From Nemertoderma westbladi (Eukaryota > Xenacoelomorpha > Nemertodermatida > Nemertodermatidae), in the NCBI GenBank assembly GCA_032718475.1, contig JAUCBJ010009143.1, forward strand, positions 107,890 to 171,889: a DNA stretch of 64,000 nt, written 5' to 3'. The notes beneath the pieces are model-generated. The model made no database searches. It was given only the letters and a program-made list of their open reading frames with translations, and was not told the DNA's origin. The position numbers were made by a program, and so were the translations under genes. Positions 23,101 to 36,200 of the stretch are shown piece after piece (the stretch's first letter is position 1; every line of letters begins with the position of its first letter).

Positions 23101-23991
23101 AATGGGCCACCAGCTCTCCCGATTATTCCACCTTCTACTTCCGCACACTCAAAGCCTCGGCAACTGGGCCACCACCTCCCCCGATTAATCCACCTTCAAC
23201 TTCCGCACATTGGAAGCCTCGGCAACTGGGCCATCAGCTCTCCCGATTAATCTACCTTCTACTTCCGCACACTCGAAGCCTCAGCAAATGGGCCAGCAGC
23301 TCTCCCGATTAATCCACCTTCTACTTCCGCACACTCGAAGCCTCAGCAACTGGGCCAGCAGCTCTCCAGATTAATTTACCTTCTACTTCCGCACACTCGA
23401 AGCCTCAGCAACTGGGCCTCCAGCTCTCCCGATTAATCCACCTTCTACTTCCGCACACTCAAAGCCTCAGCAACTGGGCCACCAGCTCTCCCGATTAATC
23501 CACCTTCTACTTCCACACACTTGAAGCCTCAGCAACTGGGCCTCCAGCTCTCCCGATTAATCCAACTTCTACTTCTGCTCACTTGAAAGCCTCAGCAACT
23601 AGGCCACCAGCTCTCCCTATTAATCCACCTTCTACTTCCGCACACTCGAAGCCTCAGCAACTGGGCCAGCAGCTCTCCCGATTAATCCAGCTTCTACTTC
23701 CGCACACTCGAAGCCTCAGCAACTGGGCCACCAGCTCTCCCGATTATTCCACCTTCTACTTCCGCTCACTCGAAAGCCTCAGCAACTGGGCCACCAGCTC
23801 TAACGATTAATCCACCTTCTACTTCCGCACACTCGAAGCCTCAGCAACTGGGCCACCAGCTCTCCCGATTAATCCACCTTCTCCTTCCGCACACCTGAAG
23901 CCTCGGCAACTGGGCCACCAGCTCTCCCGATTAATCCAACTTCTTCTTCCGCTCACTTGAAAGCCTCAGCAACTGGGCCACCAGCTCTCCC
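20105..23991 (+). repeat. 1739-bp higher-order repeat: two full copies plus a truncated third
   Basis: Copies begin at 20105, 21844 and 23583 (the TTGAAAG of the entry-type block), exactly 1739 bp apart, about 28 monomers. Each full copy holds the AACTAGGCC/CTCTAACGATT block, a CATCAAC/CCAAATT stretch, a CACAATTGAAG unit, CACAGTCGATGCC followed by CATCAAATGGG, and CACCTCCCCCG with CATTGGAAGCC. The third copy jumps near 23991 into sequence matching 23121, so 14 monomers (about 868 bp) are missing. Occasional single-base differences between copies, such as CCCAGTT near 20635, allow them to be told apart. Confidence 0.88.
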
Positions 23992-23999
23992 GATTATTC

Positions 24000-26320
24000 C
24001 ACCTTCTACTTCCGCACACTCGAAGCCTCGGCAACTGGGCCACCACCTCCCCCGATTAATCCACCTTCAACTTCCGCACATTGGAAGCCCGGCAACTGGG
24101 CCATCAGCTCTCCCGATTAATCTACCTTCTACTTCCGCACGCTCGAAGCCTCATCAACTGGGCCAGCAGCTCTCCCGATTATTCAACCTTCTACTTCCGC
24201 ACACTCGAAGCCTCATCAACTGGGCCAGCAGCTCTCCAAATTAATTTACCTTCTACTTCCGCACACTCGAAGCCTCTGCAACTGGGCCAGCAGCTCTCCC
24301 AATTATTCAACCTTCTACTTCCGCACACTCGAAGCCTCATCAACTGGGCCAGCAGCTCTCCAAGTTAATTTACCTTCTACTTCCACACACTCGATGCCTC
24401 ATCAACTGGGCCAGCAGCTCTCCAAATTAATTTACCTTCTACTTCCGCACACTCGATGCCTCATCAACTGGGCCAGCAGCTCTCCCGATTAATTCACCTT
24501 CTACTTCCGCACACTCGAAGCCTCAGCATCTGGGCCAGCAGCTCTCCAGATTAATTTACCTTCTACTTCCGCACACTCGAAGCCTCAGCAACTGGGCCAC
24601 CAGCTCTCCCGATTAATCCACCTTCTACTTCCGCACACTCGAAGCCTCAGCAACTGGGCCAGCAGCTCTCCCGATTAATCCACCTTCTACTTCCGCTCAC
24701 TCGAAAGCCTCAGCAACTGGGCCACCAGCTCTCCCGATTAATCCACCTTCTACTTCCGCACACTCGAAGCCTCAGCAACTGGGCCAGCAGCTCTCCAGAT
24801 TAATTTACCTTCTTCTTCCACTCACTCGAAAGCCTCAGCAACTGGGCCAGCAGCTCTCCCGATTAATCCACCTTCTACTTCCGCACACTCGAAAGCCTCA
24901 GCAACTGGGCCAGCAGCTCTCCCGATTAATCCACCTTCTACTTACGCACACTCGAAGCCTCAGCAACTGGGCCAGCAGTTCTCCCGATTATTCCACCTTC
25001 TACTTCCGCACACTCAAAGCCTCATCAACTGGGCCAGCAGCTCTCCAGATTAATTTACCTTCTTCTTCCGCTCACTCGAAAGCCTCAGCAACTGGGCCAG
25101 CAGCTCTCCCGATTAATTTACCTTCTACTTCCGCACACTCGAAGCCTCAGCAACTGGGCCAGCAGCTCTCCCGATTAATCCACCTTCTACTTCCGCACAC
25201 TCGAAGCCTCAGCAACTGGGCCAGCAGCTCTCCAGATTAATTTACCTTCTTCTTCCGCTCACTCGAAAGCCTCAGCAACTGGGCCAGCAGCTCTCCCGAT
25301 TAATTTACCTTCTACTTCCGCACACTCGAAAGCCTCAGTAACTGGGCCAGCAGCTCTCCCGATTAATCCACCTTCTACTTACGCACACTCGAAGCCTCAG
25401 CAACTGGGCCAGCAGCTCTCCCGATTAATCCACCTTCTACTTCCGCACACTCGAAGCCTCATCAACTGGGCCAGCAGCTCTCCAGATTAATTTACCTTCT
25501 TCTTCCGCTCACTCGAAAGCCTCAGCAACTGGGCCAGCAGCTCTCCCGATTAATTTACCTTCTACTTCCGCACACTCGAAAGCCTCAGCAACTGGGCCAG
25601 CAGCTCTCCCGATTAATCCACCTTCTACTTCCGCACACTCGAAGCCTCAGCAACTGGGCCAGCAGCTCTCCCGATTAATCCACCTTCTACTTCCGCACAC
25701 TCGAAGCCTCAGCAACTGGGCCAGCAGCTCTCCAGATTAATTTACCTTCTACTTCTGCTCACTCGAAAGCCTCAGCAACTGGGCCAGCAGCTCTCCAGAT
25801 TAATTTACCTTCTACGTCTGCTCACTCGAAGCCTCAGCAACTGGGCCACCAGCTCTCCCGATTAATCCAACTTCTACTTCCGCACACTCGAAGCCTCACC
25901 ACCTGGCCAGCAGCTCTCCCGATTAATCCACCTTCTACTTCTGCACGCTCGAAACCTCAGCAACTGGGCCAGCAGCTCTCCCGATTAATCCACCTTCTAC
26001 TTCCGCACACTCGAAGCCTCAGCAACTGGGCCAGCAGCTCTCCCGATTAATCCACCTTCTACTTCCGCACACTCGAAGCCTCAGCAACTGGGCCAGCAGC
26101 TCTCCAGATTAATTTACCTTCTACTTCCGCACACTCGAAGCCTCAGCAACTGGGCCTCCAGCTCTCCCGATTAATCCACCTTCTACTTCCGCACACTCAA
26201 AGCCTCAGCAACTGGGCCACCAGCTCTCCCGATTAATCCACCTTCTACTTCCGCACACTTGAAGCCTCGGCAACTGGGCCTCCAGCTCTCCCGATTAATC
26301 CAACTTCTACTTCTGCTCAC
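24000..26320 (+). repeat. Duplicate of 17.0-20.1 kb, offset 7026 shifting to about 6.2 kb
   Basis: The GCCCGG-containing block at 17055 recurs at 24081 (7026). TCTACTTACG at 17911 recurs at 24937 (7026). CACCACCTGG at 19678 recurs at 25894 (6216). The drop in offset equals one 873-bp copy less one 63-bp unit. A CAGTAACTGGG variant near 25337 and a nearby TTACGCACAC near 25380 are private to this copy. Confidence 0.8.
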
Positions 26321-29270
26321 TTGAAAGCCTCAGCAACTAGGCCACCAGCTCTCCCTATTAATCCACCTTCTACTTCCGCACACTCGAAGCCTCAGCAACT
26401 GGGCCAGCAGCTCTCCCGATTAATCCAGCTTCTACTTCCGCACACTCGAAGCCTCAGCAACTGGGCCACCAGCTCTCCCGATTATTCCACCTTCTACTTC
26501 CGCTCACTCGAAAGCCTCAGCAACTGGGCCACCAGCTCTAACGATTAATCCACCTTCTACTTCCGCACACTCGAAGCCTCAGCAACTGGGCCACCAGCTC
26601 TCCCGATTAATCCACCTTCTCCTTCCGCACACTTGAAGCCTCGGCAACTGGGCCACCAGCTCTCCCGATTAATCCAACTTCTTCTTCCGCTCACTTGAAA
26701 GCCTCAGCAACTGGGCCACCAGCTCTCCCGATTAATCCACCTTCTACTTCCGCACGCTCGAAGCCTCATCAACTGGGCCAGCAGCTCTCCCGATTATTCA
26801 ACCTTCTACTTCCGCACACTCGAAGCCTCATCAACTGGGCCAGCAGCTCTCCCAGTTAATTTACCTTCTACTTCCACACACTCGATGCCTCATCAACTGG
26901 GCCAGCAGCTCTCCAAATTAATTTACCTTCTACTTCCGCACACTCGAAGCCTCTGCAACTGTGCCAGCAGCTCTCCAAATTAATTTACCTTCTACTTCCG
27001 CACGCTCGAAGCCTCATCAACTGGGCCAGCAGCTCTCCAAGTTAATTTACCTTCTACTTCCACACACTCGATGCCTCATCAACTGGGCCAGCAGCTCTCC
27101 AAATTAATTTACCTTCTACTTCCGCACGCTCGAAGCCTCATCAACTGGGCCAGCAGCTCTCCAAATTAATTTACCTTCTACTTCCGCACGCTCGAAGCCT
27201 CATCAACAGGGCCAGCAGCTCTCCAAGTTAATTTACCTTCTACTTCCACACACTCGATGCCTCATCAACTGGGCCAGCAGCTCTCCAAATTAATTTACCT
27301 TCTACTTCCGCACGCTCGAAGCCTCATCAACTAGGCCACCAGCTCTCCCTATTAATCCACCTTCTACTTCCGCACAATTGAAGCCTCAGCAACTGGGCCA
27401 GCAGCTCTCACGATTATTCAACCTTCTACTTCCGCACACTCGAAGCCTCATCAACTGGGCCAGCAGCTCTCCAAGTTAATTTACCTTCTACTTCCACACA
27501 CTCGATGCCTCATCAACTGGGCCAGCAGCTCTCCAAATTAATTTACCTTCTACTTCCGCACAGTCGATGCCTCATCAAATGGGCCACCAGCTCTCCCGAT
27601 TATTCCACCTTCTACTTCCGCACACTCAAAGCCTCGGCAACTGGGCCACCACCTCCCCCGATTAATCCACCTTCAACTTCCGCACATTGGAAGCCTCGGC
27701 AACTGGGCCATCAGCTCTCCCGATTAATCTACCTTCTACTTCCGCACACTCGAAGCCTCAGCAAATGGGCCAGCAGCTCTCCCGATTAATCCACCTTCTA
27801 CTTCCGCACACTCGAAGCCTCAGCAACTGGGCCAGCAGCTCTCCAGATTAATTTACCTTCTACTTCCGCACACTCGAAGCCTCAGCAACTGGGCCTCCAG
27901 CTCTCCCGATTAATCCACCTTCTACTTCCGCACACTCAAAGCCTCAGCAACTGGGCCACCAGCTCTCCCGATTAATCCACCTTCTACTTCCGCACACTTG
28001 AAGCCTCGGCAACTGGGCCTCCAGCTCTCCCGATTAATCCAACTTCTACTTCTGCTCACTTGAAAGCCTCAGCAACTAGGCCACCAGCTCTCCCTATTAA
28101 TCCACCTTCTACTTCCGCACACTCGAAGCCTCAGCAACTGGGCCAGCAGCTCTCCCGATTAATCCAGCTTCTACTTCCGCACACTCGAAGCCTCAGCAAC
28201 TGGGCCACCAGCTCTCCCGATTATTCCACCTTCTACTTCCGCTCACTCGAAAGCCTCAGCAACTGGGCCACCAGCTCTAACGATTAATCCACCTTCTACT
28301 TCCGCACACTCGAAGCCTCAGCAACTGGGCCACCAGCTCTCCCGATTAATCCACCTTCTCCTTCCGCACACCTGAAGCCTCGGCAACTGGGCCACCAGCT
28401 CTCCCGATTAATCCAACTTCTTCTTCCGCTCACTTGAAAGCCTCAGCAACTGGGCCACCAGCTCTCCCGATTAATCCACCTTCTACTTCCGCACGCTCGA
28501 AGCCTCATCAACTGGGCCAGCAGCTCTCCCGATTATTCAACCTTCTACTTCCGCACACTCGAAGCCTCATCAACTGGGCCAGCAGCTCTCCAAGTTAATT
28601 TACCTTCTACTTCCACACACTCGATGCCTCATCAACTGGGCCAGCAGCTCTCCAAATTAATTTACCTTCTACTTCCGCACACTCGAAGCCTCTGCAACTG
28701 TGCCAGCAGCTCTCCAAATTAATTTACCTTCTACTTCCGCACGCTCGAAGCCTCATCAACTGGGCCAGCAGCTCTCCAAGTTAATTTACCTTCTACTTCC
28801 ACACACTCGATGCCTCATCAACTGGGCCAGCAGCTCTCCAAATTAATTTACCTTCTACTTCCGCACGCTCGAAGCCTCATCAACTGGGCCAGCAGCTCTC
28901 CAAATTAATTTACCTTCTACTTCCGCACGCTCGAAGCCTCATCAACTGGGCCAGCAGCTCTCCAAGTTAATTTACCTTCTACTTCCACACACTCGATGCC
29001 TCATCAACTGGGCCAGCAGCTCTCCAAATTAATTTACCTTCTACTTCCGCACGCTCGAAGCCTCATCAACTAGGCCACCAGCTCTCCCTATTAATCCACC
29101 TTCTACTTCCGCACAATCGAAGCCTCAGCAACTGGGCCAGCAGCTCTCACGATTATTCAACCTTCTACTTCCGCACACTCGAAGCCTCATCAACTGGGCC
29201 AGCAGCTCTCCAAGTTAATTTACCTTCTACTTCCACACACTCGATGCCTCATCAACTGGGCCAGCAGCTC
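26321..29270 (+). repeat. Second block of 1739-bp units (offset 6216 from the first)
   Basis: Units begin at 26321 and 28060, 1739 bp apart, matching 20105 and 21844 at an offset of 6216. The private CCCAGTT variant near 20635 is matched at about 26851, which shows that a whole multi-unit block was copied, not single monomers. The second unit departs from the pattern at about 29271, where CCCGATTAATCC replaces the expected CCAAATTAATTT. Confidence 0.87.
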
Positions 29271-30270
29271 TCCCGATTAATCCACCTTCTACTTCCGCAC
29301 AGTCGATGCCTCATCAAATGGGCCACCAGCTCTCCCGATTAATCCAACTTCTTCTTCCACTCACTTGAAAGCCTCAGCAACTGGGCCACCAGCTCTCCCG
29401 ATTAATCCACCTTCTACTTCCGCACGCTCGAAGCCTCATCAACTGGGCCAGCAGCTCTCCCGATTATTCAACCTTCTACTTCCGCACACTCGAAGCCTCA
29501 TCAACTGGGCCAGCAGCTCTCCAAGTTAATTTACCTTCTACTTCCACACACTCGATGCCTCATTAACTGGGCCAGCAGCTCTCCAAATTAATTTACCTTC
29601 TACTTCCGCACACTCGAAGCCTCTGCAACTGTGCCAGCAGCTCTCCAAATTAATTTACCTTCTACTTCCGCACGCTCGAAGCCTCATCAACTGGGCCAGC
29701 AGCTCTCCAAGTTAATTTACCTTCTACTTCCACACACTCGATGCCTCATCAACTGGGCCAGCAGCTCTCCAAATTAATTTACCTTCTACTTCCGCACGCT
29801 CGAAGCCTCATCAACTGGGCCAGCAGCTCTCCAAATTAATTTACCTTCTACTTCCGCACGCTCGAAGCCTCATCAATTGGGCCAGCAGCTCTCCAAGTTA
29901 ATTTACCTTCTACTTCCACACACTCGATGCCTCATCAACTGGGCCAGCAGCTCTCCAAATTAATTTACCTTCTACTTCCGCACGCTCGAAGCCTCATCAA
30001 CTAGGCCACCAGCTCTCCCTATTAATCCACCTTCTACTTCCGCACAATCGAAGCCTCAGCAACTGGGCCAGCAGCTCTCACGATTATTCAACCTTCTACT
30101 TCCGCACACTCGAAGCCTCATCAACTGGGCCAGCAGCTCTCCAAGTTAATTTACCTTCTACTTCCACACACTCGATGCTTCATCAACTGGGCCAGCAGCT
30201 CTCCAAATTAATTTACCTTCTACTTCCGCACAGTCGATGCCTCATCAAATGGGCCACCAGCTCTCCCGAT
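28411..30270 (+). repeat. 931-bp (15-mer) tandem duplication overlapping the last 1739-bp unit
   Basis: ATCCAACTTC at 28411 recurs at 29342, and GCACAATCGA at 29111 recurs at 30042, both 931 bp apart (15 monomers plus 1). The duplicated stretch covers the CATCAAC/CCAAATT portion of the 1739-bp unit. The second copy carries private changes: CATTAACTGGG near 29563 and CATCAATTGGG near 29873. The second copy then resumes the CATCAAATGGG, CACCTCCCCG and CATTGGAAGCC sequence at about 30237-30360. Confidence 0.8.
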
Positions 30271-33200
30271 TATTCCACCTTCCACTTCCGCACACTCAAA
30301 GCCTCGGCAACTGGGCCACCACCTCCCCGATTAATCCACCTTCAACTTCCGCACATTGGAAGCCTCGGCAACTGGGCCATCAGCTCTCCCGATTAATCTA
30401 CCTTCTACTTCCGCTCACTCGAAAGCCTCAGCAACAGGGCCACCAGCTCTCCCGATTAATCCAACTTCTACTTCTGCACACTCGAAGCTTCAGCAACTGG
30501 GCCAGCAGCTCTCCCGATTAATCCAACTTCTACTTCCGCACACTCGAAGCCTCAGAAACTGGGCCAGCAGCTCTGCAGATTAATTTACCTTTTACTTTCA
30601 CTCACTCGAAAGCCTCAGCAACTGGGCCAGCAGCTCTCCCGATTAATCTACCTTCTACTTCCGCACACTTAAAGCCTCAGCAACTGGGCCAGCAGCTCTC
30701 CAGATTAATTTACCTTCTACTTCCGCTCACTCGAAAGCTGCACCAACTGGGCCAGCAGCTCTCCCGATTAATCCACCTTCTACTTCCGCACGCTCGAAGC
30801 CTCATCAACTGGGCCATCAGCTCTCCCGATTATTCAACCTTCTACTTCCGCACACTTAAAGCCTCAGCAACTGGGCCAGCAGCTCTCCAGATTAATTTAC
30901 CTTCTACTTCCGCTCACTCGAAAGCCGCACCAACTGGGCCAGCAGCTCTCCCGATTAATCCACCTTCTACTTCCGCTCACTCGAAGCCTCATCAACTGGG
31001 CCAGCAGCTCTCCAAATTAATTTACCTTCTACTTCCGCACACTCGAAGCCTCTGCAACTGGGCCAGCAGCTCTCCCAATTATTCAACCTTCTACTTCCGC
31101 ACACTCGAAGCCTCATCAACAGGGCCAGCAGCTCTCCAAGTTAATTTACCTTCTACTTCCACACACTCGATGCCTCATCAACTGGGCCAGCAGCTCTCCA
31201 AATTAATTTACCTTCTACTTCCGCACACTCGATGCCTCATCAACTGGGCCAGCAGCTCTCCCGATTAATTCACCTTCTACTTCCGCTCACTCGAAGCCTC
31301 AGCATCTGGGCCAGCAGCTCTCCAGATTAATTTACCTTCTACTTCCGCACACTCGAAGCCTCAGCAACTGGGCCACCAGCTCTCCCGATTAATCCACCTT
31401 CTACTTCCGCACACTCGAAGCCTCAGCAACTGGGCCAGCAGCTCTCCCGATTAATCCAACTTCTACTTCCGCACACTCGAAGCCTCAGCAACTGGGCCAG
31501 CAGCTCTCCAGATTAATTTACCTTCTTCTTCCACTCACTCGAAAGCCTCAGCAACTGGGCCAGCAGCTCTCCCGATTAATCCACCTTCTACTTCCGCACA
31601 CTCGAAAGCCTCAGCAACTGGGCCAGCAGCTCTCCCGATTAATCCACCTTCTACTTACGCACACTCGAAGCCTCAGCAACTGGGCCAGCAGTTCTCCCGA
31701 TTATTCCACCTTCTACTTCCGCACACTCGAAGCCTCATGCAACTGGGCCAGCAGCTCTCCAGATTAATTTACCTTCTTCTTCCGCTCACTCGAAAGCCTC
31801 AGCAACTGGGCCAGCAGCTCTCCCGATTAATTTACCTTCTACTTCCGCACACTCGAAAGCCTCAGCAACTGGGCCAGCAGCTCTCCCGATTAATCCACCT
31901 TCTACTTCCGCACACTCGAAGCCTCAGCAACTGGGCCAGCAGCTCTCCCGATTAATCTACCTTCTACTTCCGCACACTCGAAGCCTCAGCAACTGGGCCA
32001 GCAGCTCTCCAGATTAATTTACCTTCTTCTTCCGCTCACTTGAAAGCCTCAGCAACTGGGCCACCACCTCTCCCGATTAATCCACCTTCTACTTCCGCAC
32101 ACTCGAAAGCCTCAGCAACTGGGCCAGCAGCTCTCCCGATTAATCCACCTTCTACTTCCGCACACTCGAAGCCTCAGCAACTGGGCCAGCAGCTCTCCCG
32201 ATTAATCCACCTTCTACTTCCGCACACTCGAAGCCTCAGCAACTGGGCCAGCAGCTCTCCCGATTAATCCACCTTCTACTTCCGCACACTCGAAGCCTCA
32301 GCAACTGGGCCAGCAGTTCTCCTGATTATTCCACCTTCTACTTCCGCACACTCGAAGCCTCATCAACTGGGCCAGCAGCTCTCCAGATTAATTTACCTTC
32401 TACTTCCGCACACTCGAAAGCCTCAGCAACTGGGCCAGCAGCTCTCCCGATTAATCCACCTTCTACTTCCGCACACTCGAAGCCTCAGCAACTGGGCCAG
32501 CAGCTCTCCCGATTAATCCACCTTCTACTTCCGCACACTCGAAGCCTCAGCAACTGGGCCAGCAGCTCTCCAGATTAATTTACCTTCTACTTCCGCACAC
32601 TCGAAAGCCTCAGCAACTGGGCCAGCAGCTCTCCCGATTAATCCACCTTCTACTTCCGCACACTCGAAGCCTCAGCAACTGGGCCAGCAGCTCTCCCGAT
32701 TAATCCACCTTCTACTTCCGCACACTCGAAGCCTCATCAACTGGGCCAGCAGCTCTCCAGATTAATTTACCTTCTTCTTCCGCTCACTCAAAAGCCTCAG
32801 CAACTGGGCCAGCAGCTCTCCCGATTAATTTACCTTCTACTTCCGCACACTTAAAGCCTCAGCAACTGGGCCAGCAGCTCTCCAGATTAATTTACCTTCT
32901 ACTTCCGCTCACTCGAAAGCCGCACCAACTGGGCCAGCAGCTCTCCCGATTAATCCACCTTCTACTTCCGCACGCTCGAAGCCTCATCAACTGGGCCATC
33001 AGCTCTCCCGATTATTCAACCTTCTACTTCCGCACACTCGAAGCCTCATCAACTGGGCCAGCAGCTCTCCAAATTAATTTACCTTCTACTTCCGCACACT
33101 CGAAGCCTCTGCAACTGGGCCAGCAGCTCTCCCAATTATTCAACCTTCTACTTCCGCACACTCGAAGCCTCATCAACTGGGCCAGCAGCTCTCCAAGTTA

Positions 33201-36200
33201 ATTTACCTTCTACTTCCACACACTCGATGCCTCAGCAACTGGGCCAGCAGCTCTCCCGATTAATCCACCTTCTACTTCCGCACGCTCGAAGCCTCATCAA
33301 CTGGGCCATCAGCTCTCCCGATTATTCAACCTTCTACTTCCGCACACTTAAAGCCTCAGCAACTGGGCCAGCAGCTCTCCAGATTAATTTACCTTCTACT
33401 TCCGCTCACTCGAAAGCCGCACCAACTGGGCCAGCAGCTCTCCCGATTAATCCACCTTCTACTTCCGCTCACTCGAAGCCTCATCAACTGGGCCAGCAGC
33501 TCTCCAAATTAATTTACCTTCTACTTCCGCACACTCGAAGCCTCTGCAACTGGGCCAGCAGCTCTCCCAATTATTCAACCTTCTACTTCCGCACACTCGA
33601 AGCCTCATCAACTGGGCCAGCAGCTCTCCAAGTTAATTTACCTTCTACTTCCACACACTCGATGCCTCATCAACTGGGCCAGCAGCTCTCCAAATTAATT
33701 TACCTTCTACTTCCGCACACTCGATGCCTCAGCAACTGGGCCAGCAGCTCTCCCGATTAATTCACCTTCTACTTCCGCACACTCGAAGCCTCAGCATCTG
33801 GGCCAGCAGCTCTCCAGATTAATTTACCTTCTACTTCCGCACACTCGAAGCCTCAGCAACTGGGCCACCAGCTCTCCCGATTAATCCACCTTCTACTTCC
33901 GCACACTCGAAGCCTCAGCAACTGGGCCAGCAGCTCTCCTGATTAATCCAACTTCTACTTTCGCACACTCGAAGCCTCAGCAACTGGTCCAGCAGCTCTC
34001 CAGATTAATTTACCTTCTTCTTCCACTCACTCGAAAGCCTCAGCAACTGGGCCAGCAGCTCTCCCGATTAATCCACCTTCTACTTCCGCACACTCGAAAG
34101 CCTCAGCAACTGGGCCAGCAGCTCTCCCGATTAATCCACCTTCTACTTACACACACTCGAAGCCTCAGCAACTGGGCCAGCAGTTCTCCCGATTATTCCA
34201 CCTTCTACTTCCGCACACTCGAAGCCTCATCAACTGGGCCAGCAGCTCTCCAGATTAATTTACCTTCTTCTTCCGCTCACTCGAAAGCCTCAGCAACTGG
34301 GCCAGCAGCTCTCCCGATTAATTTACCTTCTACTTCCGCACACTCGAAAGCCTCAGCAACTGGGCCAGCAGCTCTCCCGATTAATCCACCTTCTACTTCC
34401 GCACACTCGAAGCCTCAGCAACTGGGCCAGCAGCTCTCCCGATTAATCCACCTTCTACTTCCGCACACTCGAAGCCTCAGCAACTGGGCCAGCAGCTCTC
34501 CAGATTAATTTACCTTCTTCTTCCGCTCACTCGAAAGCCTCAGCAACTGGGCCAGCAGCTCTCCCGATTAATCCACCTTCTACTTCCGCACACTCGAAAG
34601 CCTCAGCAACTGGGCCAGCAGCTCTCCCGATTAATCCACCTTCTACTTCCGCACACTCGAAGCCTCAGCAACTGGGCCAGCAGCTCTCCCGATTAATCCA
34701 CCTTCTACTTCCGCACACTCGAAGCCTCATCAACTGGGCCAGCAGCTCTCCAGATTAATTTACCTTCTACTTCCGCACACTCGAAAGCCTCAGCAACTGG
34801 GCCAGCAGCTCTCCCGATTAATTTACCTTCTACTTCCGCACACTCGAAAGCCTCAGCAACTGGGCCAGCAGCTCTCCAGATTAATTTACCTTCTACTTCC
34901 GCACACTCGAAAGCCTCAGCAACTGGGCCAGCAGCTCTCCCGATTAATTCACCTTCTACTTCCGCACACTCGAAAGCCTCAGCAACTGGGCCAGCAGCTC
35001 TCCAGATTAATTTACCTTCTACTTCCGCTCACTCGAAAGCCTCAGCAACTGGGCCAGCAGCTCTCCCGATTAATTTACCTTCTACTTCCGCACACTCGAA
35101 AGCCTCAGCAACTGGGCCAGCAGCTCTCCCGATTAATTCACCTTCTACTTCCGCACACTCGAAGCCTCATCAACTGGGCCAGCAGCTCTCCAGATTAATT
35201 TACCTTCTTCTTCCGCTCACTCGAAAGCCTCAGCAACTGGGCCAGCAGCTCTCCCGATTAATTTACCTTCTACTTCCGCACACTCGAAAGCCTCAGCAAC
35301 TGGGCCAGCAGCTCTCCAGATTAATTTACCTTCTACTTCCGCACACTCGAAAGCCTCAGCAACTGGGCCAGCAGCTCTCCCGATTAATCCACCTTCTACT
35401 TCCGCACACTCGAAGCCTCAGCAACTGGGCCATCAGCTCTCCCGATTAATCCACCTTCTACTTCCGCACACTCGAAGCCTCATCAACTGGGCCAGCAGCT
35501 CTCCAAGATTAATTTACCTTCTACTTCCGCACACTCGAAGCCTCTGCAACTGGGCCAGCAGCTCTCCCAATTATTCAACCTTCTACTTCCGCACACTCGA
35601 AGCCTCATCAACTGGGCCAGCAGCTCTCCAAGTTAATTTACCTTCTACTTCCACACACTCGATGCCTCAGCAACTGGGCCAGCAGCTCTCCCGATTAATC
35701 CACCTTCTACTTCCGCACACTCGAAGCCTCATCAACTGGGCCACCAGCTCTCCCGATTATTCCACCTTCTACTTCCGCACACTTAAAGCCTCAGCAACTG
35801 GGCCAGCAGCTCTCCAGATTAATTTACCTTCTACTTCCGCTCACTCGAAAGCCTCACCAACTGGGCCAGCAGCTCTCCCGATTAATCCACCTTCTACTTC
35901 CGCTCACTCGAAGCCTCATCAACTGGGCCAGCAGCTCTCCAAATTAATTTACCTTCTACTTCCGCACACTCGAAGCCTCTGCAACTGGGCCAGCAGCTCT
36001 CCCAATTATTCAACCTTCTACTTCCGCACACTCGAAGCCTCATCAACTGGGCCAGCAGCTCTCCAAGTTAATTTACCTTCTACTTCCACACACTCGATGC
36101 CTCATCAACTGGGCCAGCAGCTCTCCAAATTAATTTACCTTCTACTTCCGCACACTCGATGCCTCAGCAACTGGGCCAGCAGCTCTCCCGATTAATTCAC

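Noticed and set aside
11212-28287. Recurring 75-codon frames starting in the entry-type block
   Set aside because: They begin at TTG inside CACTTGAAAG, not at ATG, which is not a usual start in a eukaryotic nuclear gene. They mark the repeat block and do not mark genes.
33227-36195. Pair of 177-codon open frames
   Set aside because: The two are the same stretch duplicated at 2435 bp. Their near-identity reflects DNA duplication, and the content is three-frame repeat translation with no recognisable domain.
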